A stretch of DNA of 64,000 nucleotides, taken from positions 79,005,541 through 79,069,540 of the forward strand of contig JACMZG010000008.1 of the NCBI GenBank assembly GCA_018340805.1. Direction: 5' to 3'. Under the pieces are notes generated by a model. That model searched no databases and was not told where the DNA came from. It saw only the letters and a list, made by a program, of their open reading frames with translations. The DNA is from Microvelia longipes (taxonomy: Eukaryota > Arthropoda > Insecta > Hemiptera > Veliidae). This document shows positions 31,489-43,019 of this stretch, piece after piece (positions within the stretch are counted from its first letter, which is position 1; each line of letters starts with the position of its first letter). The translations under genes and the position numbers were made by a program.

Positions 31489-32088
31489 AGAAAATAATTC
31501 TGGCGCGGTGGTCCGCATGTCGGGCGAATTTCCTTTGGATGCGTGTTTCCGTGCTAAACAACCCATTTCTTGCTTATGCAAGAACCATGCCCATTGCGTG
31601 GTTCCGGTTCATGCTTTAAAACCTATGCAGTTACTCAATTTTTAAGCACTGCTTGTAACTCATTTTGTCTGTATTTTCCAAAGGGACTGCGCTAAAACCT
31701 TTAAAGATAACTGACTAAGCTTAAAGATAAGTAACTAAGCTTTAATCTAGTGCAAATAATAGTGCGTACTTCTAATTTTAGAGGCATAGTTTTGTACAAC
31801 CAACTGGATAATTATGCGCATTTCCTTTGGAAAATACAGAGAAAATGAGTTGCGAGCAGTGCTTTACAATTGAGTAACTGCTTAGGTTCTAAAGAATGAA
31901 CCAGAACTTTAAGCAAGAAATGGGTTGTTTAGCACGGAAACACGCATTCTAAATGAAATTCGCCCGACAGCGGACCAACGCGCAGGAATTATTTATTTAG
32001 TAGTTGTAAACTTATATAATGTAAAAAGCATGAAAACACGCATCCAAAGGAAATTCGCCCGACATGCGGACCACCGCGCCAGAATTTT
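31489..32088. mobile_element. Foldback element, second good copy
   Basis: The left arm (GGCGCGGTGGTCCGCATGTC to about 31690) and right arm (about 31815-32088) are inverted copies of each other and match 6733-7445 closely. That includes the loop GTGCGTACTTCTAATTTTAG. The right arm ends in a doubled module (CGGACCAACGCGC and CGGACCACCGCGCC), the left arm in a single one. Confidence 0.8.
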
Positions 32089-32089
32089 A

Positions 32090-32950
32090 ACTCATGGAAT
32101 CCACTTTACCAACAATTTGTACAAAAGACATAGTTGCAGTGTAAGGGGTGTAACCCTACCCTCACATGCAAGTAATAATTTACAGGATAAAGTTGTATCC
32201 TCCAATTTACCATGTTTAATTAGGACCTCTTTGAGAATATATATTACGTCTTAAGTCATAGGCGTTACAAAAGTTTTACCACATCCATATTGAAATTTAC
32301 CAGGTTGGTGTCCTTAATTTTTTTATGATGTAATTATGTCCTGAAAGTACCTTTGTTGTTGAAAGTTAAGGGAAACGGCTTCAGTTAACGAATACTTTGT
32401 TTTATCTCCTGCTTGTCAAGTTTTTTCGTTAAAGTGACTCTAGATGGCATTTTTAATGTCTATAAGATAAGCTGAAACATTCGCACGATGTGTAATCTAA
32501 AATTTAGTTTGGCTTATTAAATCGTTGTATTTTACTTTAGAAAATTAGATAACGTTTTAAATATTAATTGTCAGAAGATCTTACCTGTATAGTATATTGT
32601 CAAGTTTATATTATTATTAGTTTTTAAGGAGTAAATAAGTGCTTATTGCTCCTGACGAAGAAAAGTTACTTCTTATTACTTGTATCGCTTTCTCCCTTGA
32701 GAGTAATAAATGTTTCATTTAGGTCCAGACATTTCTTTTATTGGCTTGAAAGCTATTTCAGGTCAATTGAAGTTGTTTTGAGTAATATAATTTTTTAAGG
32801 CGATACCCATAACATTTGTTTGTAGTACCTGATCAGAAGAAATTAGTGACTCAATATCTGTTTTAGGTCAAAAGAGGAGGACCAATAAAAATCTTAGATT
32901 ATTTGTGGAATGACCTCCAATAGTTTATAGAAGGGCCCAACCTAAAAACT
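32090..32950. other. No gene recognised
   Basis: AT-rich intron-like DNA. Confidence 0.4.
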
Positions 32951-32954
32951 CAGG

Positions 32955-33660
32955 ATAAACACGCCAAATTTATACTGCAACATGCGTTTGGACTCGCTTC
33001 GCTTTTTCTCGGATAGTAAATGCATCCGTATCATTCTCAGCGGCCACATACAGCACTAACCACACTCAATACTCCTTACTTTTTATGATCCAAAAAAATC
33101 ATGGATATACTTGTATTAAAACGAAACTTTGTGCATTTATTTACTGAGCAAAGGTATACATACACTTGTACTAAATTTCAACCTAATTAAATCATATTCA
33201 TATTTTTTACAATTTTTAAAAAAACGTACACAAGTCATTCGATAAAAACTAAACTAATGATGATAATGAGATGAAACTTAACACGTATATTAGTCTTATA
33301 CGTGGCCACATGCGGGCCTAATCTCAAAGTGATTACAAGATTTTTCCGCGTTTTATGATTTTTCAAAATTTTTGCTGAGTCATTGTTGCAAATTAATTAA
33401 CATATTACTTTTCCGAATAGCACAATTACAGCGGCAGACTGATTTTTGAAGTTTCGGATTCTAGATTTTTTGAACTTCCTAGCATAAATATACAAGGAGC
33501 TACGATGATAGCAGACTCACAAACACACACATATATACAGACTGATAACTTTAACGGATTATTCCGGTTTTATCCTGGTTTCAGATTTTATTGAAAACGC
33601 AACACTTTTCCTATATATCTTTGGTATAAATGAGAAAAAGTAAAAACGAACGAAATATAG
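32955..33660 (-). repeat. 5S-like dispersed repeat, complete inverted copy
   Basis: The tail GGACTCGCTTCGCTTTTTCT lies at 32993. The 5S-like core (33031-33090, minus), CATGGATATACTTGTATTAA, ACACAAGTCATTCGATAAAA, CTGAGTCATTG, AGGAGCTACGATGATAGCAG, GATTATTCCGGTTTTATCCT and TATATCTTTGGTATAAATGA then GAAAAAGTAAAA follow. The mirror order of 27495-28240 is complete. Confidence 0.75.
33031..33090 (-). pseudogene. 5S rRNA-like segment
   Basis: The minus strand reads GATCATAAAAAGTAAGGAGT, ATTGAGTGTGGTTAGTGCTG, TATGTGGCCGCTGAGAATGA. It is a more diverged 5S core, but GGTTAGTGC is close to the canonical GGTTAGTAC. Confidence 0.6.
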
Positions 33661-33694
33661 AATATAACAATTAATAAATTATGTCAATGTTAAA

Positions 33695-33810
33695 ATTTAC
33701 ATACAAAGATACAATCACATACATACAAAGATACAACTACATACATACAAAAATACAATTACATACATACAAAGATACAATTACATATATACAAAGATAA
33801 AACTTTTTTA
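33695..33810. repeat. Minisatellite, about 22-bp unit, 5 copies
   Basis: The unit ACATACATACAAAGATACAA with small changes (ATCAC, ACTAC, ATTAC) repeats about five times. Confidence 0.9.
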
Positions 33811-34059
33811 TGCTCTTTGGGTAACCTTTTGTAAACACTAAAATTCATTTTTTCTCTCTAAAATTACCTCCGCATATTTTCGGCAATAAAATATATACAC
33901 AATCGGCTACGTCTCTCGAGTTAAATATATTATTTCCTTCGACTTTTAAACTTATTGCTCTGAGAAATAATACTATACTTTACTCTCTTGGTGCATAAAT
34001 AACTATTACAGGTTAATTATTAATTTTATTGTATGTTGTCAAAGTTAAATTGATAAAAT

Positions 34060-34245
34060 AATTCTGGCGTGGTGGTCCGCATGCCGTACGATTTTCTATT
34101 TGCCCTTTTCGAATTTTTATTCGCATTGTCGGGCATTGTTTTTGTGGTGAGGGACCTTTAAAACGGATTTCGTCCGAGGTTCGTCTCCCATTATAAATCC
34201 TATCCGATTAGCGATGTTTCCTAAGGATATTCGCTAAAAATAAAT
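34060..34245 (+). repeat. Foldback arm fragment joined to a degenerate repeat C end
   Basis: AATTCTGGCGTGGTGGTCCG then CATGCCGTACGATTTTC is a foldback arm. GTGGTGAGGGACCTTTAAAA, CGGATTTCGTCCGAGGTTCG and ATTAGCGATGTTTCCTAAGG then ATATTCGCTAAA is the C-family end. Confidence 0.55.
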
Positions 34246-34249
34246 AAAA

Positions 34250-36480
34250 GGTTAGAAACACTTTAATATTTCTTGTCTTAAATATTCTCTAACGGTATTA
34301 AATGAAAAACTTTTTATTTTATCTTTTCTTCTTTTCTATTACACATTTTGTTTTTTTGAAAAAATAATAAAAAATAAAAGCTAGAATGCTCATCTTAAGG
34401 AAAACTTGGCATAGAGAATACACTGGGAAATAAGAAGGCTGGAAAGAAAAATCCATTTTACATTTTTCAACCTACCCTTTATTCTAATAACAATTTTTTT
34501 GCTTTTTTTATCTTTATTTTTCTTAAAGACTCTTTAAAATAGAAATATGGGATGAAAAAAACAAATAAAAATACTTCTCCTAAATACTGTTTTTGTTTTT
34601 TTTTTATATTGCGTTATTTTAAAACTGATGATGGATAGTCGGATTTATTTGCTAAAAAACACTTTTTAGGAAATTTCTTTTTTAAAAAATTCTTAACTTT
34701 GACGCGTGGCCAAAATCTGTTTCGGGGGCCTCTATTCATACAAAAATTGGTTTGACATATTAAATCCTTTGAATTATTAAGAAAACATGGTACTGGACTT
34801 TCGAAAACAGTCTCTAGTCCAAGTAAATTGGTTCTCGCGAGTTTAAATTTACCATTATTTGTTTACTATTCACTCCAAACATGGTTTTGTTACCACTTTT
34901 ATTAACTTTGATAAGTTCATTAGGGCATACCATGATAATACCATTTAAATTCCTGAAATATAACTGTTTACCTACGTTTGCTTAGCATGGCTGTTTCTTC
35001 CGCCATAATTCGAACTATAGTGTAATTATCTATAATACGTTACTGACATGGGAATTGGTTCGGCACAAAACGACTGGATATTAAGAAGCTCAGTGATTCA
35101 ACAGTAGAAAATTATATGATTTAAAAGTTATAGTACGGTAGAGACTCGGGAAAAGAAAATAAGCAAAACGAATGAATTCTTTTACTCACGTGGTGGTAAT
35201 AAATGCATTTTAACATAAGATTTTTATAAGCATTAGCTTATTTAGCTTACATAACATAACATTTAGAATTAATTTTACATTCTAACATTAGCATTTAACA
35301 TCTTTATAAAGGAAATTCATCCATTTATTGGACTACAGTGGCTGAACATTCAAATTTAATAAGATAAGATAAAGGAAAGATTGATGTAAAAGCTAATTGA
35401 AATAAATAAGCCTACTGAATAAAAGAACACAGAAGATTTCCTATTTTAAAAAAAAAATATAGATTTCGAAAAAAATTAATGGTTTTAGTGCACTTCATTC
35501 GAAAAATACACAATAAATGAGTAGGAGTATTGCTTGATAATTGAGTAACTTGATAAACAAATAACTTCAGTGATTTAATTGAATGGGTGCCCCGGTTGTC
35601 CTAGGGAGCTAACTAAATGAATGTATCGGCTAGCCTCGAGAATTAATTAATATGGCTCATTGGCACTGGCCTCGAGAACCAACTTGACTGCCTAGGAAGC
35701 AAAACTCACATTTTTCCTTGGTAAGTTAATAGCTATAAAAACCCTTGATATCGGGTTACCTAATATCTGAGGTAGATATACCGATGTTATTATTACTTAT
35801 GCTTTTGTGTAAGTATACATGACGTTTTGAGGACGAACAAAGCAAGTCAGAAGTAATGAGGAGAAGTACCGATATAACTATTACTTCATTTTATATTATA
35901 TTAAAATATAAATTTTTAAATTAAATAAATTTGTTAGACCTTCTTTTTAAAGTCAATAAAATTCTAAAAGTTATAGACAACTCATAAAAAGGCTTTTTTG
36001 ATCTTAGGCTTAAAAATAAAGACCATGCAACAGGTATGTTAAAAAAAAGTAAAATAAAACTCGGATCGTAATGAAATTAAGATAGTAAAATTAAATTCAT
36101 TTAGCCATGGGTTGAAGCAATCTGGCTGAGGCAGCCAAGCGAAGTTGGGCAGATTATACCCCCCGCATCGTAACAGGTTTTATATTGGTTGAATTTTTAT
36201 AACTTAATGGATTAAAAACTTAGTCTTTAAAGATGAGGGTAAAACAACCTTAATAAAAATAAACTTTTTAGAGTTTTTCTTGTCATTTTATTATTTAGGG
36301 CCAGATTACAATTCTTAAAACAGGGACAATAGAAACTTTTGCAAATATCAAAATTAATTACGTTATCAAAGTTTATTTGGAATAAGAAGAGAGATTGAAA
36401 AATAATGTTGTTTTTATATCTGAACCTTCAAATATATGTGTATAATTCTAGATATGACATCTAGCAATTAGTTAAACATC
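34250..36480. other. No gene recognised (2.2 kb)
   Basis: AT-rich DNA. Minor marks are two GCCTCGAGAA motifs (35633, 35671) and a 5S-repeat-like tail, GAGGACGAACAAAGCAAGTC, at 35830. Confidence 0.4.
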
Positions 36481-36587
36481 GGGTACGGGATACCTCAGAA
36501 CTCTTCTCACATCGGATTCGCTACTACGTCATCTTCTTAATTTTGGACTCGTATCGCTCGTCTTAGATAGGTAACCATATCCATTGC

Positions 36588-36650
36588 ATTTCCAGCGTGC
36601 ACCATCTAGGTACTGACTAGGGTCAATGCTGCTTAACTTTAATGCCGTCC
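36588..36650 (-). pseudogene. 5S rRNA-like segment
   Basis: The minus strand reads AAAGTTAAGCAGCATTGACC, CTAGTCAGTACCTAGATGGT, GCACGCTGGAAATG. GTTAAGCAGC and CAGTACCTAGATGG are close to canonical 5S. Confidence 0.75.
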
Positions 36651-37089
36651 AAAAAAAATCATTGGATATACTTTCGTATTGAAAATAAAAACTTGTAGTA
36701 CCATTTATTACGAAAGGTATTATATTTTTACAAATGTCCTGAATCCTTCACCCCATCTTCACCCCCGCCCCCCCCAAAAAAAAAGGGTAAAAAAGTGCCA
36801 GCTGAGCAAATTTATTAAAGAAAGATAAAAAAACACTGGCTGAGCCAATTTATTAAAAAAAGTAAAATGCTGGCTACCAAAATTCTTAAAAAAATGTAAA
36901 AAATGCTGACTGAGCAATTCATTATAAAAGGTAAACATAATGCTGGCTGAGCAAATTCATTAGAAAGGTAAAAAATGCTGGCTGAGCAAAATTCATTATA
37001 AAAGGTAAAAAATGCTGACGGATTCGCTACGCTCATCATTCTTATTTTGGACTCGTATCGCTCGTCCTTAGATAGTAACCATATCCATT

Positions 37090-37152
37090 TCATTTCCAGC
37101 GGTCACCCATCTAGGTACTGACTAGGGTCAATGCTGCTTAACTTTAATGGTC
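37090..37152 (-). pseudogene. 5S rRNA-like segment
   Basis: The minus strand reads AAAGTTAAGCAGCATTGACC, CTAGTCAGTACCTAGATGGG, TGACCGCTGGAAATG. It is the cleanest copy, and GATGGGTGACCGCTGG matches the 5S C-box almost exactly. Confidence 0.8.
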
Positions 37153-37564
37153 CAAAAAAATCATGGATATACTTGTCGTATTGAAATAAAACTTTGAGTA
37201 CCTATTTATTACGAAAGGTATATATTTTTACCAAATGTCCTGAATCCTTCACCCCATCTTCACCCCCCCCAAAAAAAAGGGTAAAAAAGTGCCAGCTGAG
37301 CAAATTCATTAAAGAAAGATAAAAAAACACTGGCTGAGCCAATTTATTAAAGAAAGATAAAAAAACACTGGCTGAGCCAATTTATTAAAAAAAGTAAAAT
37401 GCTGGCTAACCAAATTCTTAAAAAAAATGTAAAAAATGCTGACTGAGCAAATTCATTATAAAAGGTAAAATAATGCTGTCTGAGCAAATTCATTAGAAAA
37501 GGTAAAATAATGCTGGCTGAGCAAATTCATTATAAAAGGTAAAAAATGCTGACTCCGCAAATTT

Positions 37565-38640
37565 GGTTAATGACCTCACAATGACCCGAATTTTTGTAAG
37601 AATTTTCACGTAGTTCGACTTAAAAATTTCAAATATAAAAAAATACATATATTTTTAAGAAAATATTAATAAAAAATATATATTATATATTCATCCCATA
37701 AGCGGGGTTTTCAATGAAAATACGAAAAATCCCTGAAAAAGGTAAGGAGGAAAATGATTTGATTGTTTGACATCGAGTTAAAATTATGCCATAAATTTTG
37801 ATTTCAATATTTTGCAAACCTAGTCCTTAAAAAACGAATAAATTTCAACAAAAAAATTAAGTGGTAGGGAATGATTTCAATCTTGGAAATTTCTATTTTT
37901 TACTTTTATCAAATCTTTTATTCAAAAAGTGGAGACAAAGTGTTGGGGTTTGATTTCTTCGTATTATAGAAACAAAGATTTCCTTGACAGAAATGTTTTT
38001 ATAAAGGTTTATTATAGTTTATACTTTTATAATTTTCGTTAATTTGTTTAATGATATTTTGTCATAGCTATTGATATTTATTAGGTTGTACTTGGATAGT
38101 CTGAGAAATGAAAAATAAATAATTAAAGTTTATACAAAATTAAAAACAAGAGGCCTGTCTTAACTAAGAGGTCAGTTTTAACTCATTGCCGCTTCGCGGC
38201 TTATCGGCCCCGCGCCACCCTGTTGTCATATAACTAGATTATATAAGTGGCATACTACCATGATATAAGCGAAATGCCAAGTTCATCTTTATTTTTGGGA
38301 TCTAGAGAAGAATACGAGATATTTCGTCCCTTACTTATTTCTGTTTGACCATGTTGTAAAAATTTAACATTTCAACTCAAAATTGAAGCTTAAGAATTAA
38401 CATTCGATATAAATTGTCAGGAGTGAATATGCCTTATTTTTGGTTTAAAACACAAATATTTTGTTATATAACCTGATTTCAAGGTATTTGTATTCGCTAA
38501 TACCGTTCAATTTTGGGTATTAGGAAAAGATTGTGTTCATCATAGAAATTCGGAACCGAGGATTTACTACATTTATTTTAAAATTGATAATGTAATAAAT
38601 GTTTTGTGTCGATGAAGCCAAAATAAGGGATTTTACTCCA
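37565..38640. other. No gene recognised
   Basis: AT-rich sequence with a small GC patch (38185-38222: GCCGCTTCGCGGCTTATCGG, CCCCGCGCCACC). Confidence 0.4.
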
Positions 38641-38649
38641 GTAATAAAC

Positions 38650-38835
38650 ATAGATTTGTGTTCCTATATTCTACTTGTGTTCCTATACTTTAACACGCTT
38701 GGAGCTACAATGATAACAGACACACACTCATACAAACACATATTTTACTAATTTCTTATAATATTGCTAATAAAGTATAAATGCTTATACTATAAAACAT
38801 AAAGACTATTTTCACGGTGGAGTACAAAAAATATA
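38650..38835 (-). repeat. 5S-like dispersed repeat remnant
   Basis: ACACGCTTGGAGCTACAATG, ATAACAGACACACACTCATA and CAAACACATATTTTAC match the inverted family middle. Confidence 0.55.
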
Positions 38836-39494
38836 CACGAAAGTGTAGAAATCAGGGCTTGCTTAGCTCGCTAGATTGCAAAAATTAAAAATTACCTATA
38901 TGTTATAAGCTCACATTTCCTATTTAAGTATTGCTTAGAGAACCTCATTCACGAGTCATTATTTATTTTAAAATAACTATTACAGGTATTAATCAATTGA
39001 AAATTCAATCTATTATACAATTAGATTTGCAATACATTTTGGTTTAGCTATCTATAGTCTAGCTGTAAAAACATTATATTTTAAAAATATTTCCATATTG
39101 GAGATAAAGGGTAAGTTTTAATAAGAGCTAATCTTTATGTAGCGGACTCGAGCCGCTCGTTCCTCGGTCCAACCTAATCTACAAAAACCTCATCGACCTA
39201 AATCTAACCGCTACAACTCCCCTTTCTTTTATTAATCTAAATTTTTAATGAAAATTTTTACATAAATGCTAAAATGGAAGCTATAGTGCAGTTTTTGATT
39301 TTAATTAATTGGAGTTTATGCAAATTTATTTAACTATTTATTGTTAGTTTGATGGTATTTCTTTAGTTATATGAATATTAGATTACTTTTTACAAGCTAA
39401 CCTTCCAAATCCATCAAATTAAAATTAAATAAAATACGTCTCGTACCCCGTTTTTATTAATGATCATATATAATAATAATACCCGTATAATTAA

Positions 39495-39585
39495 GCCTTC
39501 CGGCCCATCAAGGATAACTTCTGTGTTAAAGGTCAGTTTAGTAACTGACGCCTTAACGACCTCGGCCACGGAGGCGGCTTTATGA
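39495..39585 (-). pseudogene. tRNA-Ser/Leu-like fragment or SINE head
   Basis: The minus strand reads GCCGCCTCCGTGGCCGAGGT, CGTTAAGGCGTCAGTTACTA, AACTGACC. GTGGCCGAG..GTTAAGGC is the A-box and D-arm of class II tRNAs (Ser/Leu), and TCAGT-TACTAAA-ACTGA can form an anticodon-like stem. No canonical B-box is seen, so it is not a working tRNA gene. Confidence 0.45.
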
Positions 39586-39835
39586 TCATATACGTGCTAA
39601 ATTTCAAATAGATTGCAGCATTTTTTCCGCTTTCTATAATTTTTTTGAAATTTTCAAAAACCATTGTGAAAATTAGATCTAGAACCAGATATAAACGTTA
39701 TTTTTGTATGAGTGACGTTAGCGCCAGTGGATTCCATATTATAAGGATTCACATAAAGGTCTATCCACAAATATAGTTTTAAGCATATAATGATTTATAA
39801 CCGGTTTTCAACCAAATAAATGTCATCCTTAGTAC

Positions 39836-40308
39836 CTACAAACATGTTTTTTTTTCGGAAGGTCAAAAAAAAAATGGAAAAAGCTGATGCCGCCGGAGAG
39901 TGAGGACTGACAGGCATTCCACTACCACTAGGAATTCCCCACTACTCTCACTAAAACCGCGCGATCTAATTGCTGACAATAAGCCTAAATCTATTGAGCA
40001 ATAGACCCGCTGACTGGGGTAGACCAGTCACGGAGCCCGCCATTTCGGCCGCCTCCAAAAAAAAAGACCTTTGACATTGATACTGACCCCACAGTTGTCA
40101 GGGGCATTAGCATCCATCCCTGCAATCCCAGCTCCGACACTTCATCACCTGTGAATATGATGGGTGCAGAGACTGGGATTACAACAGGGTTACAGAAGGT
40201 CACCAATACCCAGAGACGCGAGACACCCCAAGAGGAAGCCGCTCTGCGTAGGTGGCCCAGCCTATCGATTTACCCGTGGCTCGGGACCCTTCCCTCTACA
40301 AACATGTT
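39836..40308 (-). mobile_element. Retroposon with 13-bp target duplication
   Basis: CTACAAACATGTT occurs at 39836-39848 and 40296-40308. Beside the left copy is a T-run followed shortly by an A-run, consistent with a poly(A) tail for a minus-strand insert. The 447-bp insert is clearly more GC-rich than its surroundings and has one minus-strand frame of about 70 codons (40206-39991) without a motif I recognise. It could be a SINE, a processed RNA copy or a 5'-truncated LINE. Confidence 0.75.
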
Positions 40309-40319
40309 GTTTACAAACA

Positions 40320-40515
40320 TGTCATTTTTGTTCCAAGTTTCAACTAAACACACTGGGAGCTACGATGATAACAGATACTGGAACCCACACGAGCATATTG
40401 GTACAACCAGTCTTTTAAACACCTGAAACGAACAATTTAGTTAAAACCCCGGATTTATGTGCAAAGACATTACATTTTCTACATATCTACAGTAAAAATA
40501 AGTAATAGTAAAAAA
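40320..40515 (-). repeat. 5S-like dispersed repeat, 5' half inverted
   Basis: CCAAGTTTCAACTAAACACA, CTGGGAGCTACGATGATAAC, AAACACCTGAAACGAACAAT and CATATCTACAGTAAAAATAA follow the inverted family order. Confidence 0.6.
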
Positions 40516-40519
40516 ACAC

Positions 40520-41085
40520 AATTTTCTATTACCGCTTATCTAATTCATGATTTTATGAACATTGCTAAAAATTTCGAAGAGTAAATATTGCAATTACGAA
40601 AATGCAATTACGGATCTCTTGTATCAATTTGTAATTCTGATATTTAAGTAGAGCTTTAATAGATTTCTAGGTGTTAAACTTGATAATAAGAGAAAATCTT
40701 GATTTCATTAAATATAAATCTAAAATTTACCTTTGATTTTCGTCAATCACAATCGTAATACGTTGAAGTGAACCGTAGTGTTCTTATGAAAGTATAATTA
40801 TCCATCTTGGGTTTATAAACATTTAACTCAATCTGGCTTCCATAGGAATCAGACATTTGATATTTGATGTTATTTATGCTATCATCTCTTAAATAAATGA
40901 TGATAGATTTATTTCTAAACTTATTTACATTCAGCGAAGGTTATTAGCTTCACATTTAGAACATAAATACTTTAAAACCCCTATCACTCACCGGAACTCA
41001 CTGCGGGTGTTTTTAGGAACATTGCACTGATTATTTATTCAAATATTCCTTATTTCATACTAAAACGCAGTTAGACCCATTATAG
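40520..41085. other. No gene recognised
   Basis: AT-rich sequence. Confidence 0.4.
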
Positions 41086-41089
41086 CTTT

Positions 41090-41640
41090 TCTTATTTTTT
41101 CTCCGGAAATGAATTGTGTGCTAAAATCCGAAACTGGGATTACACCTGAATCATTTTGTTTCAGGTGTTTTCAAGACCTCGTGTTTATGTGTTACAAATT
41201 TGTGTATCTTCGTGTGTGTGTGTGTGTGTTGTCATCGTAGCTCTCAGTACGTTTTAGCTAGAGAGATGAAACTTGGTACACAAATCAATCATTTGATCTC
41301 ATTGTGCTATTAATATCATCCGCATTAATGGCTCGATAAAGAAATTAAACATAATTTGCACACGGGAAAAATTATTGGATCGATCTAAAATTTAATACGT
41401 ATTGAAAAGTTGTAATTCAATAGGGACTGTATTTATACGGGTCTTGTCTGATCACATTTGTAATCGTTTGAAACCAAGCAAAACGGGTCTGAAGATGTAT
41501 TAAATTATAAATTAGGTATTTTTCATATTTTAAGGACGAGCAAAGCGAGTCGAAAGAGAAAGTTTAACCGTAGCAAGACCGTGTGGTGGAATAGTTCCCA
41601 GGTATCCTGCACCCGATATACGTTGTTGAATATTAAAATA
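41090..41640 (+). repeat. 5S-like dispersed repeat, internally deleted copy
   Basis: AAAATCCGAAACTGGGATTA, GTTTCAGGTGTTTTCAAGAC, a GTGTGT run (41214-41229), TCATCGTAGCTCTCAGTACG, GAGATGAAACTTGGTACACA and the tail AGGACGAGCAAAGCGAGTCG. The segment holding the 5S core is missing. Confidence 0.65.
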
Positions 41641-42059
41641 TTAACCAATAAGTTTTTATTTATTAATTCATAGAGTTTACAAAATATAAGTAAAAAAAAC
41701 TGCAAATTTGTTTCTCCAAGTCAAATCTTAAAATTAAAATAAAATACAATCAAATACAACTAGGAAAACGACACTAAATCAGATATTACACTTATTAATA
41801 AAGTCACCTATACAATAAAATAAATAAATTTCAGCAAATAATCCTTTATTATCTGTACAAAGCTTTTTATGTCAAGTTGTTGAGTATTAGGACTTAATCA
41901 GATAAATAATTTGACAGCAAGAATCTGGGGTGATTTAAAAGTTGTCTGTTATATACAATAAGGATAACTCTCTTAATAAAAATAAAAATAATTAGAGTTT
42001 ATCTGTAAGAATAGTAGTAGTAGAAGTTTATTTGCATGCTTATCTTAAGTTAAAAGTGG

Positions 42060-42400
42060 ATCTAATGTAATACTAAGGAGTTTTACAGAACATCCTAAAT
42101 GTCTTTTAAAAAAATATTAAAGCTTGGCTTTTAGTTTTACTCAGAGTTAAAGAGTTGGTTAGAAAACCAACCCTTAGCTTGTTTAATGACTGCAATTTGC
42201 TTGTAAGAAATTAGCATCTCATGCAAGGTATGCAGTATCGTCAGCAAACCTTACGCACTTATGGTTGTAATCTGGAAAATCATAGGAATATACGAACAAG
42301 AACAGAGCACTGTGGTACTGAGATTTAGATTGCAGCTTAAATGATTTATCGTTGAACCAGACCCGCTGAAATTGATTTAGCTAAGACGTTATAAACTCAA
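42060..42400 (-). pseudogene. Decayed LINE reverse transcriptase fragment
   Basis: In shifting minus-strand frames I read SVPQCSVLVRIFL (usual GVPQGSVLGPxLF), RFADDTAYLA (the FADD active-site motif) and AKGWFSNQLFNSE (usual WxxxNxLxLNxxKT). The order and spacing fit LINE RT motifs. There are several frameshifts and stops. Confidence 0.7.
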
Positions 42401-42900
42401 GAGAATCTCCTCAATCACCACAAATTATATAACTAGATTTATATTTGAATTTGGAAGTTTATGTAATTAATAGCTTTAGATGTATCACAATACAAAGCAA
42501 TTCTTCTTTATTATCAAAATCGTCGTTTATACTTACCAGACAGATTATTTAGTTAAATTCTGGGTTAAACTCAGGGCTGAAGACGTTTTTCAACTTCCTA
42601 CACCTATTTTGAACCAATTTAACGTGGAGGTTTTCCTGATTACAGGGTGTTTGGTGATATGTGTAAAAAAAATGAATGGGGTAATTCTATGCCCCAAGGG
42701 CTAATAAAAACATGGTATTGACCAGTGGTCAATTCTCAAACTTGTTTATCACAGTTTTGATCAATACCAATATTATAACCCATGTGTAGGACATAATTAC
42801 GAGTAATCGAAGTTAAAAGGTGTTTTTTAATTAATTTTTATCATTACTAAACAATCATAATACACAAACCTGGGTTTTTTCTTTGTTTACATTTTCCGCC
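42400..42900. other. No gene recognised
   Basis: A 74-codon open frame (42480-42704, +) has no recognisable domain. The upstream end may be further decayed LINE. Confidence 0.35.
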
Positions 42901-42924
42901 TTTTTAAAAGTTATTTATAAAATT

Positions 42925-43015
42925 TAAAACGGGTCGCCCCCGGGGTCTCGACCTACTTTTCGTTAGGTATGCTAATGGATCTTCGATAAAGCGCAAGCTG
43001 CTATTCTACTCAAAA
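42925..43015 (-). repeat. Possible SINE head with B-box-like sequence
   Basis: The minus strand reads AAAGTAGGTCGAGACCCCGG then GGGCGACCCG. GGTCGAGACC is one base short of a consensus pol III B-box, and a GC stem follows. No clear A-box. Weak. Confidence 0.3.
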
Positions 43016-43019
43016 TGCT

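Larger units (their letters stand above)
36500..37560 (-). repeat. Tandem duplication: 5S-like repeat plus minisatellite, twice
   Basis: Unit 1 (about 36513-37015) and unit 2 (about 37020-37560) each contain GGATTCGCTAC, TTTTGGACTCGTATCGCTCG, an inverted 5S-like core (about 36588-36650 and 37090-37152), GAATCCTTCACCCCATCTTC, and then a minisatellite of about 33 to 36 bp units (GCTGGCTGAGCAAATTCATT then ATAAAAGGTAAAAAAT). The units are close to identical over several hundred bases with small indels. Confidence 0.85.

Noticed and set aside
33695..33810. CRISPR-like array of spaced repeats
   Set aside because: It is a simple minisatellite with no unique spacers, in a eukaryotic setting.
36780..37560. 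CRISPR-like array
   Set aside because: The units are contiguous and nearly identical without spacers. It is a minisatellite inside a tandem duplication.
40151..40426. Plus-strand 91- and 84-codon frames
   Set aside because: They straddle the right-hand target duplication of a retroposon, so they cannot be one ancestral gene.
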